A stretch of 64,000 nt of DNA from contig JAPLKS010000013.1 of assembly GCA_026387915.1 (NCBI GenBank), positions 1 through 64,000 on the forward strand, given 5' to 3'. The stretch is from Gemmatimonadota bacterium. GTDB taxonomy: Bacteria; Gemmatimonadota; Gemmatimonadetes; Gemmatimonadales; Gemmatimonadaceae. Positions 27,180 through 36,672 of the stretch are shown one piece after another (the first letter of the stretch is position 1; every line of letters starts with the position of its first letter). The notes under the pieces were generated by a model, which searched no databases, had not been told where the DNA came from, and saw only the letters and a list, made by a program, of their open reading frames with translations. Position numbers and translations under genes: made by a program.

Positions 27180-27207
27180 GCGGAAAACAGGACGGTTAGC
27201 GGTTACG
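27180..27207. repeat. Copy A of a short intergenic repeat family
   Basis: The string CGGAAAACAGGACGGTTAGCGGTTACG lies at the end of ribD and in the ribD-ribE gap. It resembles the motifs at 31308-31347 and 59524-59590, sharing CGGAAAAC and GGACGGTT. It overlaps the ribD stop codon. Confidence 0.4.
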
Positions 27208-28345
27208 TCTGTGCTGCCACGCCGGGCAGTTCGTTGAGCGCGTACACCGCCATGAGGTCGTCGCCGAACTCGCGGCGTTCGACCACACGGAATCGATCGA
27301 CCGATGGTGCTTCGACGAAGGCCGCCAAGGCCCCCGGACCGAGCAAAACCGGCGCCTGAAAGATAATCAGGCGATCGACCACGCCGGCGGCCAATAATGA
27401 TTGGGCAAGTTGGGCCCCACCCTCCACGAACATCGACCGAACCCCTCGGCGCACCAGGGCCTGAAGCGCCCCCTCCAGCCCCGAAGAGGTCAGTATTTCA
27501 ACCCCTCGGCGCTCCAACGCCGTCACTTGGCCAGCGTCCGGCAGCTCGGCCATCACCAGCGTCGGGTTCCGGCGGGCAGTGCGCGCGAGATGTGACTCGG
27601 CCGGCAGCCTCGCGGTGCGATCGAATATCACCCGGAGAGGCGCCACTCTGGGCCGGCGGCCGTGGCGCACATTCAGCTTGGGATCGTCAGCGAGGGCGGT
27701 CCCCACCCCCACCGCCACGGCGTCGTGCACGGCCCGAAGACGATGCACGTAGTGCCGAGCGGCCTCTCCCGTGAGCCAGCGCGGTTCGCGTGAAGCGCTG
27801 GCAATGGCTCCGTCAACGGAGACGGCGAGCTTGAGGGTGATCCAAGGGCGCGGCGGGTTGGCCGCGGCAAAGAAGAAGGGGGCATTCAGTTCGAGGGCCT
27901 CTTCGGCCTCAAGCCCAAACTCAACGCCGATGCCCGCGGCGCGCAGTCGCTCAGCGCCTCCCCGTGCCAGGGGATTGGGATCGGCAACGGCCACCACCAC
28001 ACGCGAGACACCGGCGGCAATCAGCGCATCAGCGCAGGGGGGTGTTTTCCCCTCATGCGCGCAAGGCTCAAGCGTGACGTACGCCGTGGCACCGCGCGCG
28101 TGCTCACCTGCCGCGCCAAGCGCCATGGCTTCGGCGTGCGGCGCGCCGAACTTGGCGTGGAATCCTTCCCCTACCACCACACCATCGTTCACGAGCACGG
28201 CGCCGACCATAGGGTTCGGCGCCGTTTGCCCCCACCCGCGGCGCGCCAGTGCGAGCGCGCGCCGCATCCAAGCGCGCTCGCTGCGCTGCTCGCGCTCCGG
28301 CGTGGCCGCGGAGGGGCTCACCGGCTCAGAAGCCGACCCGGACAC
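27203..28345 (-). CDS. ribD: Bifunctional riboflavin deaminase/reductase RibD
   Basis: A 380-residue enzyme carrying out the second and third steps after GTP cyclohydrolase II. The N-terminal deaminase domain has PNPMVGAVLV, GAPHAEAMAL and TLEPCAHEGKTPPCADAL, giving the zinc HAE and PCxxxxxxxxC pattern. The C-terminal reductase domain (about 160-370) has WITLKLAVSVDGAIA and SMFVEGGAQLAQSLLAAGVVDRL. The start is a GTG: 28345 overlaps the upstream gene by 20 bp, and a GTG at 28321 is an alternative. No FMN riboswitch was found upstream. Confidence 0.94.
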   Translation of the reverse strand: MSGSASEPVSPSAATPEREQRSERAWMRRALALARRGWGQTAPNPMVGAVLVNDGVVVGEGFHAKFGAPHAEAMALGAAGEHARGATAYVTLEPCAHEGKTPPCADALIAAGVSRVVVAVADPNPLARGGAERLRAAGIGVEFGLEAEEALELNAPFFFAAANPPRPWITLKLAVSVDGAIASASREPRWLTGEAARHYVHRLRAVHDAVAVGVGTALADDPKLNVRHGRRPRVAPLRVIFDRTARLPAESHLARTARRNPTLVMAELPDAGQVTALERRGVEILTSSGLEGALQALVRRGVRSMFVEGGAQLAQSLLAAGVVDRLIIFQAPVLLGPGALAAFVEAPSVDRFRVVERREFGDDLMAVYALNELPGVAAQT

Positions 28346-29315
28346 CCGCCGAGAAATACGGACGTGCCTTGGCAGGATCCGATCCGAAGTTGTTCGTCAA
28401 CGTCGTGAGGCTTCCACCCGTGCTCTGACCGGCTTCGGCCACAAGCTGCGCGACCAGCAGGTTGAGGCTGAGACCGACGAACATGTTCGTGCGATTCATC
28501 GACACGACGGACGACCCCGTCGAGGTTTTGCTGCCAATCGGCGCCGGCGCCACGACGGTGGTCGCGATATTGGCGCTGGCGTCGTACTTATCCTGGCCGA
28601 TGCCGGCGTTGACGTTGAAGATCAGGAGATTTTTCGACGCCGTGAGGCGCCAGCCGGACGTCTTGATGGAATAGTCATTGATCGCAATGGTTCCACCGGG
28701 CTTGCTCCCCGAGGCCTGCACATTGCCCGTGATGCTGATGGTCGGCAGTTCGCGCGTGAGATAGCTAACGGCGACGCCGGGAGTGAGGAGCGACTCCTCC
28801 AACAGCCCCACCCGAAGCCCGTAGCCAAGCTTGATGCCGCCGCCGGAGAGTTTCGCGCTTACGTCTCCGCCGTTGAAGCTCTGCAAATAGGTGGCGCTCA
28901 CGAGCGCATCCACCGCGCCAACGTGCGTCACGCCGAGCGAGATGCCTTCCCACACGCCAATGGAAGCGTCGGCCACGAGGCCGGGGATCATTTGGTTTTC
29001 AGCTTTGAATGTCGAACCGGTGGCGCCGGCCACATTGAAACCCACGCCATCGAGCTTGGGAAGGCTGCCGCTGATGACCGTGGCCCGCACATCGATGGCA
29101 AAGTGCGGGAAGCCACCCGTGGCGCCGCCCTGTCCGAGCGTGTGATTGCCGCCGGCGAGCGCGCCGGCGAGTTGCGGCGAGAGAAACGTCACAAGATCAG
29201 CCGTCTTGCGGCAGGCGTCGATCGCCTCCGTTGACCCACTGCAGTTCTGTGCCCGCGCCAACGGCGCGGCGAGCAAAACCATGGCGCCTAATGCCAACAC
29301 ACGATGCTTGATCAT
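28326..29315 (-). CDS. Predicted outer-membrane beta-barrel protein, unknown function
   Basis: A 329-residue protein with a signal peptide (hydrophobic stretch, cleavage near ARAQ) and alternating beta strands rich in Gly, Ser, Thr and aromatic residues. The C terminus is RPYFSAGVRVGF, ending in Phe as many outer-membrane barrels do. No catalytic motif is seen. The start ATG at 29315 has GGAGGA 7 nt upstream and overlaps purM by 4 bp. It is sandwiched between purM and ribD, an odd position for an envelope protein. It resembles conserved hypothetical barrels but I cannot name a function. Confidence 0.75.
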   Translation of the reverse strand: MIKHRVLALGAMVLLAAPLARAQNCSGSTEAIDACRKTADLVTFLSPQLAGALAGGNHTLGQGGATGGFPHFAIDVRATVISGSLPKLDGVGFNVAGATGSTFKAENQMIPGLVADASIGVWEGISLGVTHVGAVDALVSATYLQSFNGGDVSAKLSGGGIKLGYGLRVGLLEESLLTPGVAVSYLTRELPTISITGNVQASGSKPGGTIAINDYSIKTSGWRLTASKNLLIFNVNAGIGQDKYDASANIATTVVAPAPIGSKTSTGSSVVSMNRTNMFVGLSLNLLVAQLVAEAGQSTGGSLTTLTNNFGSDPAKARPYFSAGVRVGF

Positions 29316-30355
29316 GCTATTCCTCCGCTGAGAATGACCTTCCCCGTGCCCTTGGCCACATGTCCAAGGCGCCACGCCTGCACCTGCTGAGCCGCCGCGC
29401 CAGCGATCACCGCATCAGCGCCAGCGGCATCCGTAATCACCACGAGCCCAACGCCCATATTGAAGGCGCGGAACATTTCGTCGCGCGCCACGCCACCGGC
29501 CTCCTGCAAGGTGCGGAACAACGACGGCACCTCCCACGAACCGAGATCCACCACCGCGTCCATCGTAGGCGGTAGCGCGCGATCAAGATTCTCAAGCAGT
29601 CCGCCACCCGTGATGTGCGCCATCGCGTGCACGCCACCCAGCAACGGCTTCATCACATTGAGATAGGAACGGTGGACCGCGAGAAGCACGTCGGCCACCG
29701 ACTGATTCGTTCCGGGCCACGCGTCGTGCGGTGCAAGCCCCATGCGCTCCGCCACAATCCGCCGGGCGAGCGAATAGCCATTCGTGTGCAATCCCGAACT
29801 GGCAAGACCGACCAGCACGTCACCCTCGCGAACATTCGCCGACGTGAGCACACGATCTTCTTCTACCCAGCCGACAACAAACCCGGCCAAATCGTAATCC
29901 GGAGGCGTGTAGAGTCCGGGCATCTCGGCCGTCTCTCCACCCATCAGCGAGCAGCCATTCTCACGGCACCCGGCAGCCACGCCGGCCACAATCGCTTCAA
30001 CAGTACTTGGCACAAGCTTGCCGAATGCCACGTAATCAAGAAAAAACAGCGGCACCGCGCCCTGCACCAAAATGTCGTTCACACAGTGGTTCACAAGGTC
30101 GTGCCCCACGGTGTCGTGACGATCCGCGTCGATGGCCACTTTGATCTTGGTGCCCACGCCGTCGGCGCTCGAGACGAGCAATGCGTTTTTCGCCTCGGGT
30201 GGCATGCGGAACAGTCCGCCAAAACCGCCGAACGCACCGCGCGCGCCAGCCGTAAAGGTGCTCTCAACATGGCGCTTGATGCGCGCCTTGCTGTCGTTGG
30301 CCGCGTCGATGTCGACGCCGGCGCTCCGATAATCGAGTGGCGTCTTGGCGTTCAC
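29312..30355 (-). CDS. purM: Phosphoribosylformylglycinamidine cyclo-ligase
   Basis: PurM closes the imidazole ring of AIR in purine synthesis, using ATP. The 347-residue protein has LDYRSAGVDIDAAND, the ADGVGTKIKVA segment, FFLDYVAFGKL, SLMGGETAEMPGLY and HITGGGLLENLDRALP, which are specific to PurM rather than the related SelD. The GTG start overlaps the upstream kinase stop by 4 bp. Confidence 0.96.
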   Translation of the reverse strand: MNAKTPLDYRSAGVDIDAANDSKARIKRHVESTFTAGARGAFGGFGGLFRMPPEAKNALLVSSADGVGTKIKVAIDADRHDTVGHDLVNHCVNDILVQGAVPLFFLDYVAFGKLVPSTVEAIVAGVAAGCRENGCSLMGGETAEMPGLYTPPDYDLAGFVVGWVEEDRVLTSANVREGDVLVGLASSGLHTNGYSLARRIVAERMGLAPHDAWPGTNQSVADVLLAVHRSYLNVMKPLLGGVHAMAHITGGGLLENLDRALPPTMDAVVDLGSWEVPSLFRTLQEAGGVARDEMFRAFNMGVGLVVITDAAGADAVIAGAAAQQVQAWRLGHVAKGTGKVILSGGIA

Positions 30356-31269
30356 GAGTCGAGCGATTTGTCGAAGGCCACGAGTTCATGAAACTCGGCG
30401 ACGCGCCGCGCAATGTCCGCGCGATTGATTTCGAGGAGCCGCGTAATGGAGAACCCTTCCACCACAAACGAACCCATCGCCGAACCGTGAATCACGGCGC
30501 GACGAAGACTCGCGTCGGACAGATCACCGGTGCGCGCGAGGTATCCAATAAAGCCACCCGCAAACGAATCGCCCGCACCCGTGGGATCGAACACCGACTC
30601 CAACGGATACGCCGGCGCAAAGAACACGCTGCTGGAGGTGAACATAAAGGCGCCGTGCTCGCCCTTCTTGATCACCACCGTCTTGGGGCCGCGTTCGAGA
30701 ATCCACCGCGCGGCCTGCACGAGATTCGCGCGCTCCGTGAGTTGCCGCGCCTCACCGTCGTTGAGCGTGATGAGATCCACGTGTTTGAGCAACTCAATCA
30801 GATCGTCGCGGCGCGATTCAATCCAGAAGTTCATCGTGTCGCACGCCACGAGGCGCGGCTTGTCCACCTGCTTCAAGACTTCGAGCTGCAGCCGCGGATC
30901 GATATTGCCGAGGAACACAAACTCAGCGCTCTTGAAGGCGGCCGGAATCTTCGGCCGGAAGTGCGAGAACACGCCCAGGCGCGTCTCAAGCGTTTCGGCA
31001 GAGTTGAGATCGTGGCGGTAGCGACCACGCCACCGAAAGCTCTCCCCCTCCGCGTGCTCAAGCCCCGACAAATCCACGCCGCGCTCGGCGAGCGCCTGCA
31101 GTTTGTCTACCGGGTAGTCGGCACCGACGACGCCGACGAGCTGCACCTTCGTCTGGTGGCTAGCGCTGGCGGAAAAGTAGGTGGCGCTCCCACCGAGCAC
31201 CTCGTCGGCTTTGCCGAACGGGGTTTCGACGGAGTCCAGGGCGACGGAACCAACGACGAGAACGGACAT
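30352..31269 (-). CDS. PfkB/ribokinase-family sugar kinase
   Basis: A 305-residue kinase starting at the ATG at 31269. It has SVLVVGSVALDSVETPFG at the N terminus, LGGSATYFSAS for sugar binding, LITLNDGEARQL and the catalytic DPTGAGDSFAGGFIGYLA near residue 230-247, with the active-site Asp. The family covers ribokinase, adenosine kinase and others; the sequence alone does not fix the substrate. Its coupling to purM would suit a nucleoside or ribose kinase, which is inference. Confidence 0.87.
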   Translation of the reverse strand: MSVLVVGSVALDSVETPFGKADEVLGGSATYFSASASHQTKVQLVGVVGADYPVDKLQALAERGVDLSGLEHAEGESFRWRGRYRHDLNSAETLETRLGVFSHFRPKIPAAFKSAEFVFLGNIDPRLQLEVLKQVDKPRLVACDTMNFWIESRRDDLIELLKHVDLITLNDGEARQLTERANLVQAARWILERGPKTVVIKKGEHGAFMFTSSSVFFAPAYPLESVFDPTGAGDSFAGGFIGYLARTGDLSDASLRRAVIHGSAMGSFVVEGFSITRLLEINRADIARRVAEFHELVAFDKSLDS

Positions 31270-31307
31270 GTTTGGGCAGGGCGAGTGTGGTGAACTACAA
31301 AACACGT

Positions 31308-31347
31308 TGACGGTTTACCGTTAACCGTTAACGGTGAACCGTTAACG
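31308..31347. repeat. Copy B of the short intergenic repeat family, a long imperfect palindrome
   Basis: In the gap between argS and the PfkB-type gene the sequence repeats the unit ACCGTTAA or its complement. A 15-bp arm at 31310-31324 pairs with 31328-31342 with one mismatch. A second perfect 10-bp palindrome occupies 31326-31347. It may act as a terminator or a structured intercistronic element. Its core GACGGTTTACCGTT is also found, with one change, at 59546-59559. Confidence 0.55.
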
Positions 31348-31369
31348 ACTGACAACCTCTGCATTTCTA

Positions 31370-33049
31370 CTACATCCGCTCCGGCGCCGACAGGCCGAGT
31401 ACCGCTAATCCATTCTGCAACACAATGCGCGCGGCCTTGGCCAGCACGAGCCGCGCCTTGGTGATGTGCTCCGGTTCGCCCAACACGTGGTGCTTATGGT
31501 ACCAGGTGTGGATGAGCCGCGTGATCTCAAGCAGATACGCCGCCACGCGGTGCGGCTCGAGCGAGTCGGCCGCACCCGCCAACAGGCGCGGCCAATCGAG
31601 CAGCGCCTTAATGAGCTCGCGCTCTTCCGGCTCTGAGAGACAGTCCCACTGCACACCCTCACCGGTAACAGTCGCCGCGTCGATTTCACCCACGCGGAAA
31701 ATGCCGCTAAGGCGCGCGTGCGCCATCTGGATGTAATACACCGGATTGTCTTCGGACTGCGAGCGGGCGAGGTCCACATCAAAGACGAGCTGACTGTCGC
31801 CTTTTCGCATCAGGAAGAAATAGCGCACAGCATCGCGCCCCACTTCGTCAATCAAATCACGAACGGTGACATAGCTGCCGGCGCGTTTGGAAATCTTCAC
31901 TTCCTCGCCGCCCTTCATCACCGTCACCATCTGGTGCAGCACGTATTCCGGATAGCCCTTGGGAATGCCGATCTCCAACGCCTGCAAACCGGCGCGCACG
32001 CGCGTCACGGTGCTGTGATGATCGGCGCCCTGCACATTGATGGCGCGCTGAAAGCCGCGCTGCCACTTCACCACGTGGTACGCGACGTCCGGCAGGAAAT
32101 ACGTATAGGTGCCGTCGCGCTTGCGCATCACGCGGTCTTTATCGTCACCAAAATCCGTGGTGCGCAAAAAGAGCGCGTCGTCCTGCTCAAACGTGTGCCC
32201 CGCCTTATTGAGCGCGGCGACGGTTTCCTCGACCTTGCCGTCGGAATACAACGACGACTCGAGGTAATGGACGTCAAAGGTGACGCCGAATGCTTTGAGA
32301 TCGAGGTCTTGCTCACCGCGCAGATACGCCACAGAAAACTTGCGAACGTCATCGCGCAGATCGAGATCGGCATCCCACGAGGCCGCGAGTCGGGCCCGCG
32401 CCGCCGGCACATCAATGCCCCACTGCGCGGCCTTCGCGCTGAGGTACTCCCCCGCCATCTCCGTGATGTAGGTGCCGTGATAGGCATCTTCGGGAAGCTC
32501 GCGTTCCACCGCGCGCAAAAACACGCTCTCGCTGAGCCGCTGAATCTGCACGCCACCATCGTTGTAATAGAACTCGCGGGTGACGTCCCATCCTTCGGCC
32601 GTGAGCAACGCCGCAATCGCGTCGCCGAGCGCGGCCTGACGACCGTGGCCAACATGGAGCGGCCCCGTGGGATTCGCCGAGACAAACTCAATGTTGACCG
32701 GCGCGTTCTGCTTAGTGTTCGCGTGGCCGTATTTCGCGCCCTGCGTGAGAATCGTCGCGAGCGACGATGCCAGCGATCCCGAGGCAATGCGGAAGTTGAT
32801 GAAGCCAGGACCCGCGATGCTCACTTCGGCCACGCCCGCATTCGCGAGGTTCAACGCCTCAACGAGCGACTTCGCAATGTCCGCTGGTTTCTGCTTGAGC
32901 GCTTTAGCGAGTGTCATGGCCACGTTGGTGGCCCAGTCGCCGTGCGACGGATCACGCGGACGTTCGATGACGACCACGACATCGTCCGGCGCGCCGATCG
33001 CGCGCGCGGCGCGGGTCAGCTCGTCACGTAAAGCGGTGGCGCCGTTCAT
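31370..33049 (-). CDS. argS: Arginyl-tRNA synthetase
   Basis: A 559-residue class I aminoacyl-tRNA synthetase. The HIGH motif is HVGH in NPTGPLHVGHGRQAALGD, and the KMSK-type loop is replaced by ISKRAGSYV, as in many ArgRS. The N-terminal Add-1 domain and C-terminal DALR anticodon-binding domain (about 440-559) are both present. Its ATG overlaps fmdB by 4 bp. The length is normal. Confidence 0.96.
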   Translation of the reverse strand: MNGATALRDELTRAARAIGAPDDVVVVIERPRDPSHGDWATNVAMTLAKALKQKPADIAKSLVEALNLANAGVAEVSIAGPGFINFRIASGSLASSLATILTQGAKYGHANTKQNAPVNIEFVSANPTGPLHVGHGRQAALGDAIAALLTAEGWDVTREFYYNDGGVQIQRLSESVFLRAVERELPEDAYHGTYITEMAGEYLSAKAAQWGIDVPAARARLAASWDADLDLRDDVRKFSVAYLRGEQDLDLKAFGVTFDVHYLESSLYSDGKVEETVAALNKAGHTFEQDDALFLRTTDFGDDKDRVMRKRDGTYTYFLPDVAYHVVKWQRGFQRAINVQGADHHSTVTRVRAGLQALEIGIPKGYPEYVLHQMVTVMKGGEEVKISKRAGSYVTVRDLIDEVGRDAVRYFFLMRKGDSQLVFDVDLARSQSEDNPVYYIQMAHARLSGIFRVGEIDAATVTGEGVQWDCLSEPEERELIKALLDWPRLLAGAADSLEPHRVAAYLLEITRLIHTWYHKHHVLGEPEHITKARLVLAKAARIVLQNGLAVLGLSAPERM

Positions 33050-33444
33050 TCCGAACCGCCGGATGGCTTTGACGGTTTTGATGACTTTGGAGCAGTGGGC
33101 GCGGGCGTGGAAGCCGGCGCAGCCGGTGCGGCGGAAGGACCCGAGGCGGACGACGCGCTCGAATCCGTTGATGTCGACGAAGACGCTTGCGTGGACGACG
33201 AGGAAGACGGTGATGCCTTGGATGCCGCGTCAGACGCCGTGCGCTGATCCTTCTTTCCGTCCTTGCCGTAATCCGTGATATAGAAGCCGGATCCCTTGAA
33301 CAGCAGTCCGCCACCGGCCGAAATGCGACGCTCGGCGGTTTTGCCGCAAACCGGACAGGGAAGCGTGGCCTGCGACATGCTGATCTTGAGGATCAGTTTG
33401 TCGAAATCGTGGCCTTCTGGGCAGCGATACTCGTAGGTTGGCAT
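33046..33444 (-). CDS. FmdB-family zinc-ribbon protein with Ser/Pro/Ala-rich tail
   Basis: A 132-residue protein. Residues 1-60 are an FmdB/putative regulatory zinc ribbon: MPTYEYRCPEGHDFD, CPVCGKTAERRIS and KGSGFYITDYG. Residues 67-132 are low-complexity Ser, Ala, Pro and Thr, unusual in length for the family. The function of the family is not established. It is the first gene after a good promoter and overlaps argS by 4 bp. Confidence 0.85.
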   Translation of the reverse strand: MPTYEYRCPEGHDFDKLILKISMSQATLPCPVCGKTAERRISAGGGLLFKGSGFYITDYGKDGKKDQRTASDAASKASPSSSSSTQASSSTSTDSSASSASGPSAAPAAPASTPAPTAPKSSKPSKPSGGSE

Positions 33445-33476
33445 TCGGCTTGAAAGGGTCAGGGCGTAGCCTGTTA

Positions 33477-33505
33477 AATCTAACCCTTCAAACGAGTTGG
33501 TTCAA
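33477..33505 (-). promoter_or_regulatory. Sigma70-like promoter of the fmdB-argS gene run
   Basis: On the minus strand TTGAAC is followed after exactly 17 bp by TAGATT, 4 of 6 and 4 of 6 matches at ideal spacing. The predicted start is near 33470, 25 nt before the fmdB start codon. This may be the main promoter of the long gene run that follows. Confidence 0.6.
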
Positions 33506-33548
33506 TCGCAGCGGCAGGTATTTTCGCCCGAAAACAGCCGGAAATCCC

Positions 33549-35123
33549 CTACGCCGGCCGATACCTGCCCCAGCTCCGTTCGAGCGTGTCGCTGATTTCC
33601 CCTACGGTCGCACGGGCGCGCACCGCAGAGATGATGAGGGGCATCAAAAGGGTCTCCGAGCGAGTCACCGCATACTCCAGCGCCTCGAGCGCCACCCGCA
33701 CACTCTCAGCGCTCCGGCCCGCGCGCACCCCTTGCACTCGCGCAATCTGCTCGGCCTCGAGCCTCGAGTAATCCGGTGCCGGAATGATCGGCGGTAACTG
33801 ACCATCGGCAAACTTGTTCACGCCCACAATCACTCGGCTCCCGGCTTCCACCGCGAGCTGATGGGCGTAGGCGCTGCGGCCGATTTCGTCCTGCATGAAG
33901 CCCGACTCAATAGCCTTGGCCGCGCCCCCCTGCTCCTCAACTTTTGCGAGCAACTCAAGCGTCTGGCGCTCCACCTCATTGGTGAGCGACTCCACATAGT
34001 ACGAGCCGGCAAGCGGATCGACCGTGCTGGCAATCCCGCTCTCATACGCCACGATCTGCTGCGTGCGGAGCGCGAGCGTGGCCGCTTCGGCGGTCGGGAG
34101 CGCGAGCGCCTCGTCGTAGCCATTCGTGTGCAGTGACTGCGTGCCGCCGAGTGTGGCGGCGAGTGTTTGCACCGCCACGCGCACCACGTTGTTGAGCGGT
34201 TGCTGCGCCGTGAGCGTCACGCCACCCGTTTGCGTGTGAAAGCGCAGTTTGCAGCTCGCGTCGCTGGCGTTGAATCGCTCGCGCATGAGGCGCGCCCAGA
34301 TGCGGCGCGCGGCGCGGAACTTCGCCACTTCTTCAAAGAGATCGCTGTGGCACGCAAAGAAAAACGAGAGCCGCGGCGCAAACTCGTCCACGGCGAGGCC
34401 GGCCGCGATCGCCCGTTCCACATACGCGAGGCCATCGGCAAAGGTGAAGGCCAGCTCCTGCACCGCAGTCGCGCCGGCTTCACGAATGTGATAACCGCTA
34501 ATTGAGATGGGATTCCAATTGGGGACCTCTGCCGCACAGAATCGGAAGGTTTCGGCGATGAGGCTGAGGCTCGGCTCGGGCGGATACACGTAGGTGCCGC
34601 GTGCCACGTACTCTTTGAGAATGTCGTTCTGAATGGTGCCGCTCAGTTTGTCGCGGCTGATGCCCCGCTCCTCGGCGACCACCACATACATCGCCAGCAG
34701 CGTGCTCGCCGTGGCATTAATGGTCATACTGGTGGAGACTTTCTCGAGCGGAATGCCGTCGAGGAGCGTGTGCAGATCGTCCACGCTATCAATGGCCACG
34801 CCGACGCGCCCCACCTCACCCTGCGCGCGCGGCGAGTCGCTGTCGATTCCCATTTGCGTGGGAAGATCAAAGGCGACGCTCAGCCCAGTTTGGCCGGCGG
34901 CAAGCAGATGTTTGAATCGTGTGTTGGTTTCCTGGGCGGTCCCAAAGCCCGCGTACTGGCGCATGGTCCAGAGTCGCCCGCGGTACATCGAGGGCTGCAC
35001 GCCGCGCGTGAACGGAAAAGCACCAGGCTCCCCCAGATCGCGGGGAAGGTCAATGGCAGCATCCGTCGGGTGATAGACCGCGGCAATCGGGATGCCCGCG
35101 GGAGAGACGACCGGTTCGGACAT
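33549..35123 (-). CDS. Methylmalonyl-CoA mutase large subunit, catalytic domain only
   Basis: A 524-residue acyl-CoA mutase catalytic barrel. It has [34 protein letters not shown] split over the N-terminal region, [46 protein letters not shown] and [20 protein letters not shown]. The protein stops without the C-terminal B12-binding DxHxxG domain, so a separate small subunit encoded elsewhere is needed. It converts methylmalonyl-CoA to succinyl-CoA or a related substrate such as ethylmalonyl- or isobutyryl-CoA. The B12 uptake operon is 20 kb away. Confidence 0.9.
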   Translation of the reverse strand: MSEPVVSPAGIPIAAVYHPTDAAIDLPRDLGEPGAFPFTRGVQPSMYRGRLWTMRQYAGFGTAQETNTRFKHLLAAGQTGLSVAFDLPTQMGIDSDSPRAQGEVGRVGVAIDSVDDLHTLLDGIPLEKVSTSMTINATASTLLAMYVVVAEERGISRDKLSGTIQNDILKEYVARGTYVYPPEPSLSLIAETFRFCAAEVPNWNPISISGYHIREAGATAVQELAFTFADGLAYVERAIAAGLAVDEFAPRLSFFFACHSDLFEEVAKFRAARRIWARLMRERFNASDASCKLRFHTQTGGVTLTAQQPLNNVVRVAVQTLAATLGGTQSLHTNGYDEALALPTAEAATLALRTQQIVAYESGIASTVDPLAGSYYVESLTNEVERQTLELLAKVEEQGGAAKAIESGFMQDEIGRSAYAHQLAVEAGSRVIVGVNKFADGQLPPIIPAPDYSRLEAEQIARVQGVRAGRSAESVRVALEALEYAVTRSETLLMPLIISAVRARATVGEISDTLERSWGRYRPA

Positions 35124-35145
35124 GGCTCGCTGGGAAAAGACGACA

Positions 35146-35199
35146 ACCCGCAGGCACTGACGCGCCTACGGGTCGGAATCTAGGCCCCCGAGCGGGGCC
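35146..35199 (-). terminator. Two tandem hairpins downstream of fbp
   Basis: GGCCCC/GGGGCC (35183-35199) and a 10-bp stem ACCCGCAGGC/GCCTACGGGT with one mismatch (35146-35173) lie in the 100-bp gap after the fbp stop. On the minus strand the second is followed by TTGTCGTCTTTT. This looks like a terminator of fbp located before the mutase gene. Confidence 0.55.
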
Positions 35200-35225
35200 G
35201 GGGAACTGCGGATGCGTCGTAAACG

Positions 35226-36284
35226 CTACGCGTGGCGATTTGTGGTTCCGGCGAGCATCTGGAGCGCGATGTCCACGTCAGCCTTGCTTCCTATATATAG
35301 AGGCGAACGTTGGTGCAGTTCGGTTGGCTTCACGTCGAGCAGACGTTGCACGCCGTCAATGGCGGCGCCCCCCGCCTGCTCGCAGATGAGCGCGAGTGGA
35401 TTGCACTCATACAGCAGACGTAGTTTTCCGGATGGGCTCTTGGCGCTCACCGGATAGGCGAATACGCCGCCGCCCAGGAGGTTGCGATGGAAATCGGCGA
35501 CGAGCGAACCGATGTAGCGCACGTTCATGGCCTCGCGCTTGCCGTCGAGTCCGCGGTAGCGGCGCATGAGCGCACGCACCGGCTCGGCCCAGTGCTGCTC
35601 GTACGCGTCGTTCACGGACAAGTACCGACCGTGCGCCGGGATTTTCATGTCGGGATGCGAGAGTAAAAACTCGCCGATCGACGGGTCGAGCGTGAAGCCG
35701 TGCACCCCCTGCCCCGTGGTATACACGAACATGGTGCTGGACCCGTACACGACGTAGCCTGCGGCGACCTGCTTGCGTCCTGGCTGCAGCATATCGTCGA
35801 TGGTTCCATGGTCGCCCTTGGTGACGCGGCGCACCACGGAGAAGATCGTGCCGACTGGCACGTTCACGTCAATGTTCGAAGAGCCGTCGAGCGGATCGAA
35901 GAGCAATACATACTTCCCACGCTTGAACTGCTCAGGAATCGGAATGAGGTGTTCGACTTCCTCCGACGCCATGGCGCACAAGCGCCCCCCGTGGTCCATT
36001 GCCTTGAAAATGGTCTCGTGGGCAAAGAGGTCGAGCTTCTGCTGCATCTCGCCCTGCACATTCTCCGAACCCGCGGTACCGAGGATGTCGACCAAGCCGG
36101 CTCGGCGCACTTTACTGGCAATCATTTTCGCGGCAAGCGCGAGATCGCGGAGAATGCCGGAGAGGTCACCCGAGGCGTGCGGGTGTAGCGCTTCCTGTTC
36201 AATAATGAAGCGCTCGATCGTGACAACCGAGGTGTCGGTGTTGTGGACCACGCCAAATCTCCCGCAGAGGTTCGCCAGACTCAA
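35226..36284 (-). CDS. fbp: Fructose-1,6-bisphosphatase, class I
   Basis: A 352-residue gluconeogenic phosphatase. It contains SSDEE-type metal residues in AMASEEVE and the signature [23 protein letters not shown]-type sequence near the C-terminal third ([25 protein letters not shown]) and [17 protein letters not shown] follow, as expected for class I. The first in-frame start is a TTG at 36284; a GTG at 36251 would give 341 residues, closer to the family. The region upstream is the repeat-rich gap. Confidence 0.93.
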   Translation of the reverse strand: MSLANLCGRFGVVHNTDTSVVTIERFIIEQEALHPHASGDLSGILRDLALAAKMIASKVRRAGLVDILGTAGSENVQGEMQQKLDLFAHETIFKAMDHGGRLCAMASEEVEHLIPIPEQFKRGKYVLLFDPLDGSSNIDVNVPVGTIFSVVRRVTKGDHGTIDDMLQPGRKQVAAGYVVYGSSTMFVYTTGQGVHGFTLDPSIGEFLLSHPDMKIPAHGRYLSVNDAYEQHWAEPVRALMRRYRGLDGKREAMNVRYIGSLVADFHRNLLGGGVFAYPVSAKSPSGKLRLLYECNPLALICEQAGGAAIDGVQRLLDVKPTELHQRSPLYIGSKADVDIALQMLAGTTNRHA

Positions 36285-36478
36285 GAAAAGTGAGGCCGTG
36301 GCAGGAAGTGGGGCAAGTGGAAGATACCTGACAACGCGCGGTCCATAGGCATTGACTCCGCGAGAGACCCATCAACGGCGGTGCGCGGCGGCGCGCGGCG
36401 GCGCGCCGATGAGGGTGCCGCTGCGGCACGTCCTCGCTGATACAGGGCAACCGAACGGCGGCTGCGGATGTTACTGAC

Positions 36479-36527
36479 GCACGTTGATCATGCACGTTAA
36501 TGATTCACCGGACCATGCACGTTGATC
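36479..36527. repeat. Three spaced copies of an 11-bp direct repeat
   Basis: GCACGTTGATC at 36479-36489 and 36517-36527 and GCACGTTAATG at 36492-36502 are direct copies. The second and third are preceded by GAYCAT. The spacings are 13 and 25 bp. Confidence 0.7.
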
Positions 36528-36607
36528 GCGCGCGTGACGCAAGCGAACTGATCACGACATTGATCGTACACGATACTCGCACGCGAAACTCATGCGCGAT
36601 CCTTTCG

Positions 36608-36672
36608 CACAACATCCACGCACAACATCCACGCACAACATCCACGCACAACATCCACGCACAACATCCACG
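36608..36672. repeat. Tandem array of five perfect 13-bp units
   Basis: CACAACATCCACG occurs five times head to tail without a mismatch, followed by a degraded copy beginning CACGATGCTCATG. The 13-bp unit is not a multiple of three, so it is not a simple coding repeat. Confidence 0.95.

Noticed and set aside
28300..28420. FMN riboswitch in front of ribD
   Set aside because: The upstream sequence is coding for an outer-membrane protein, and the conserved FMN-aptamer strings are absent.
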